Below, piece by piece: positions 6,698-8,382 of a stretch of DNA of 8,382 nt (within the stretch, counting starts at the first letter, position 1; each line of letters begins with the position of its first letter). The notes under the pieces were generated by a model that did no database searches, had not been told where the DNA came from, and saw nothing but the letters and a program-made list of their open reading frames with translations. The stretch is from positions 1-8,382 of the forward strand of contig JACQRN010000312.1 in the NCBI GenBank assembly GCA_016206515.1, in the 5' to 3' direction. This DNA is from Planctomycetota bacterium. GTDB lineage: Bacteria > Planctomycetota > SBBH01 > JACQRN01. Both the position numbers and the translations under genes were made by a program.

Positions 6698-6743
6698 CGT
6701 CCCGGGGACGGATTCTGCTGAACCCCCGCCCCCTCCATGCGTT

Positions 6744-6750
6744 GGGAGGG
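6744..6750 (+). promoter_or_regulatory. Shine-Dalgarno sequence of the second HEAT-module gene
   Basis: GGGAGGG ends two bases before GTG 6753. The spacing is short but the site is strong. An ATG at 6737 is out of frame, and an in-frame ATG at 6777 has no Shine-Dalgarno sequence and would shorten the signal peptide, so GTG 6753 is preferred. Confidence 0.5.
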
Positions 6751-6752
6751 TC

Positions 6753-8120
6753 GTGCGCGCCGCAGGGCCCGTCCTGATGCTCCTCGTCCTCGCGTCAGCC
6801 GCCGCCCAGGAGCCGTCCCTCGCGGAGTGGATCGCGCGCCTCGGCGACGATGATTTCGCCGTGCGCGAGAATGCGAGCGCGCACCTGCGCGAGACCGGAC
6901 CCTCCTCGGTGGACGCGCTACAGGATGCGTGGGAACGGACGCGAGACCCGGAGGTCCAAGCCCGCATCCACGCCCTCGTGACGGGGTGGAGACGCCTGCC
7001 GGACGCGAGACAGGAGCGGAGTCTTCAACGCCTTCCCGCGCTGCTGACCTCGGCCTCGCCGGACGCGTTCCAGGAGGGGCTCGCCATCCTGGAGGGTGCG
7101 CCCGAGAGCGAGTTCGTCTTCGGAATACTGGTGGACCTCTTCGTCAACACCAGCGAGAGGGGATGGGGGGCCCGAACCAAAGTGGCGCCTTCCACCGTCG
7201 TCCCGATGGGAACAACTACGGACCAGTGGAGGATCATACAAACCAACGAGGGGAGTCGCGTCTGCTGGGTCTTCCGTTCCCTCTCGGAACGCACGTTCCG
7301 AAACGGGTACGCGGGCCCTTTCGCAAGCCGCCCCTGCCGCATGTACTCCAGAGTCGATGGAGTCCGCCCTATCGACCAACACGAAGGACCCGGATGGATT
7401 CGCGAACTGCATCGCAGGCTCGCGCAGTCCCATATCCAGTGGTTCGAGCCCGGCGCGCGAAGAGAGTTTCCCTTTCCCCCGGGCGCATCCTACGACCGCG
7501 TCGGCATCTGGGAGACGGGGTGGGAGACTCCTGCGGAAGAGTCCGGACTCGATTGCGTCTTCAGACTCCATGCGCGCCACGAAGGAGAGGATCCCGTGAT
7601 GCGCGACGAACTGCACTTTCGTCCCAGCGTGCAGAGTACCGTGCGCGTCTTCTGCGTCGACCGAGGAGCGAACCGGGTCGACGACCTCGGGATCCAGTGC
7701 GCCGACCTTCACGTGGTGCCCCCCGGGTCCGAACTCGAACTGACCCTCGTGCTCTCGAACCGGGGTACCAGAGCCCGACCATGCCCCATGATCGGGCCCG
7801 ACTTGAGCCCCGCGTGGTATGTGATCCTCGACAACAAGGGAGGCGTGGCGGATTGGGGATCCCTATACGCCAGGGGCGGCGGCGACTCGGTCGAAGCCCT
7901 GGAGCCCGACGCAACCTTCGATTCGATCACCCTCGCCGCGGGCGAGGAGACAACCGTGCGCTGTCGGAGGACCTTCCGCCACGGGCGGTACCGCCCCGGC
8001 CGTTACGAGATGATCGTCGGGATGTTCCTGCAGGGGCTCCGATTCGATGGCAGCCTAGAGGGGCCGGACGCGGTCCAGATCTGGTCCGATCCCGTCCCGT
8101 TCGAGATCCCCGCGAACTGA
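6753..8120 (+). CDS. Exported HEAT-module protein 2 with C-terminal beta-sandwich-like domain
   Basis: 455 residues from GTG. Signal peptide MRAAGPVLMLLVLASAAA, likely cut before QE. Residues 22-79 are the same HEAT-like module as in the preceding gene (EWIARLGDDDFAVRENASAH, then LRETG and DPEVQARIHALV), and a weaker helical repeat may follow at 88-130. The middle (about 135-300) is unrecognised, with several Trp and Cys residues (for example CWVFRSLSERTF, WETGWETP). Residues 320-453 look like an immunoglobulin-like beta sandwich: VVPPGSELELTLVLSNRGTR, ITLAAGEETTVRCRR, GRYRPGRYEMIVGMF and a final strand PVPFEIP. This suggests an extracytoplasmic binding protein; no enzyme motif is seen. Codons of residues 153-229 end in A/T in 23 of 77 cases by hand count, against 4 of 45 at the start of glmL, so this gene is compositionally looser than its neighbours. 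Confidence 0.82.
   Translation: MRAAGPVLMLLVLASAAAQEPSLAEWIARLGDDDFAVRENASAHLRETGPSSVDALQDAWERTRDPEVQARIHALVTGWRRLPDARQERSLQRLPALLTSASPDAFQEGLAILEGAPESEFVFGILVDLFVNTSERGWGARTKVAPSTVVPMGTTTDQWRIIQTNEGSRVCWVFRSLSERTFRNGYAGPFASRPCRMYSRVDGVRPIDQHEGPGWIRELHRRLAQSHIQWFEPGARREFPFPPGASYDRVGIWETGWETPAEESGLDCVFRLHARHEGEDPVMRDELHFRPSVQSTVRVFCVDRGANRVDDLGIQCADLHVVPPGSELELTLVLSNRGTRARPCPMIGPDLSPAWYVILDNKGGVADWGSLYARGGGDSVEALEPDATFDSITLAAGEETTVRCRRTFRHGRYRPGRYEMIVGMFLQGLRFDGSLEGPDAVQIWSDPVPFEIPAN
7284..7301. repeat. 18-bp near-perfect palindrome inside the second HEAT-module gene
   Basis: TCGGAACG-CA-CGTTCCGA: two eight-base arms around a CA centre. A further CGTTCC at 7275-7280 can pair with the left arm instead, so two mutually exclusive hairpins are possible. 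The inner 14 bases (7286-7299) match the Firmicutes/DinR-type LexA box CGAACRNRYGTTYC at 13 of 14 positions, but the site is about 530 bases into a coding region. Confidence 0.5.
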
Positions 8121-8131
8121 CGGTTTCCTCC

Positions 8132-8166
8132 TGCCTCCTGTCTCCCGACTCCTGTCTCCCGTCTTC
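8132..8166 (+). repeat. Degenerate heptamer tandem repeat upstream of the ferredoxin gene
   Basis: Five consecutive seven-base units: TGCCTCC, TGTCTCC, CGACTCC, TGTCTCC, CGTCTTC. As a result a 13-base direct repeat (CTCCTGTCTCCCG, at 8135 and 8149) recurs with a 14-base period. The array fills most of the 63-bp intergenic region and ends five bases before the TATAAT box. It resembles the short tandem heptamers scattered between genes in several bacterial genomes. Confidence 0.7.
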
Positions 8167-8171
8167 TCTCC

Positions 8172-8177
8172 TATAAT
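8172..8177 (+). promoter_or_regulatory. -10 box of the ferredoxin gene (leaderless type)
   Basis: A perfect TATAAT followed by six C bases and then ATG at 8184. The spacing puts the predicted first transcribed base on the A of ATG, and the all-C gap excludes a Shine-Dalgarno sequence. No -35 match: the -35 position lies within the pyrimidine-rich heptamer array. Confidence 0.65.
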
Positions 8178-8183
8178 CCCCCC

Positions 8184-8382
8184 ATGCCCCGCGTCGTCTG
8201 CGAGCCCTGCGTCGAGTGCCGGTTCACCGACTGCGTGACCGTCTGCCCGGCGGACTGCTTCCACAAGGGCGAGACGATGGTGTACATCGATCCGGCCAAG
8301 TGCATCGACTGCGACGCGTGCGTCCCGGAGTGCCCGGTCGAGGCGATCCTCGAGGCGAGCGCGGTGCCGGACGCGTGGAAGC
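8184..8382 (+). CDS. fdxA: 7Fe-8S ferredoxin, N-terminal part (FdxA type; gene runs off the window)
   Basis: 66 residues are visible from ATG. The cysteine pattern matches Azotobacter-type ferredoxin I. Cys9, Cys17 and Cys50 are expected to hold the 3Fe-4S cluster. Cys21, Cys40, Cys43 and Cys46 are expected to hold the 4Fe-4S cluster. Cys12 and Cys25 correspond to the two additional conserved cysteines of that family. Recognisable segments are EPCVECRFTDCVTVCPADCF, VYIDPAKCIDCDACVPECP and VEAI. An extra cysteine at position 6 precedes the usual first ligand. It is a soluble cytoplasmic one-electron carrier; family members are about 80-110 residues, so roughly the last third may be missing. 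It has its own leaderless-type promoter and is probably not part of the upstream transcript. The family call is strong; the redox partner is unknown. Confidence 0.93.
   Translation, partial: MPRVVCEPCVECRFTDCVTVCPADCFHKGETMVYIDPAKCIDCDACVPECPVEAILEASAVPDAWK

Noticed and set aside
6698..6710. Short hairpin CGTCC-CGG-GGACG after the first HEAT-module gene as a terminator
   Set aside because: Only five base pairs, it begins immediately after the stop codon, and no T-run follows.
1..8382. Defence system, CRISPR array, transposon or phage genes
   Set aside because: No spaced repeats, transposase, integrase, nuclease or reverse transcriptase motifs were seen on either strand. The ATPase is a GlmL-type ASKHA protein, not a known defence ATPase.

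Overview
The window is very GC-rich bacterial DNA with dense coding and strong G/C bias at third codon positions. The organism cannot be named from it. The exported proteins carry a short HEAT-like helical module (pattern 'LGA/DxxxxxRExAxxxLRExG...L...DPEV') of a kind I associate mainly with Planctomycetota. The 7Fe ferredoxin and the GlmL/DUF6754 genes also occur in other phyla, so Planctomycetota or a neighbouring uncultured lineage is only a best guess.

Left half, minus strand (1-4591): a tight four-gene operon read right to left. It starts with a GlmL/MutL-family ASKHA ATPase (4591-2804). Two bases later comes a 374-residue soluble protein of unknown function with a carrier-like beta domain and a KOW-like C-terminus (2801-1677). 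Five bases later comes a signal-peptide/FN3-like/membrane protein with a DUF6754-type cytoplasmic domain (1671-385). Four bases later comes a polytopic membrane protein that leaves the window (380-1). No cobalamin-dependent mutase subunit, the usual GlmL partner, is visible. The gene order suggests an uncharacterised membrane-associated system built around a GlmL-type ATPase; this is the most interesting part of the window.

Centre (4592-4665): a 74-bp divergent intergenic region with a TATAAT-type -10 hexamer on each strand. On the plus strand it sits six bases before the start codon, as expected for leaderless transcription. The same spacing recurs before the ferredoxin gene.

Right half, plus strand (4666-8382): a lipoprotein with two tandem SHOCT-like motifs; two consecutive exported HEAT-module proteins, each preceded by a Shine-Dalgarno sequence; a heptamer tandem repeat; and the 5' part of a 7Fe-8S ferredoxin gene (fdxA type) behind its own leaderless-type promoter. 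No tRNA, rRNA, CRISPR array or insertion sequence was seen. The only intergenic stretches are 74 bp or shorter, so there is no large gene-free region.
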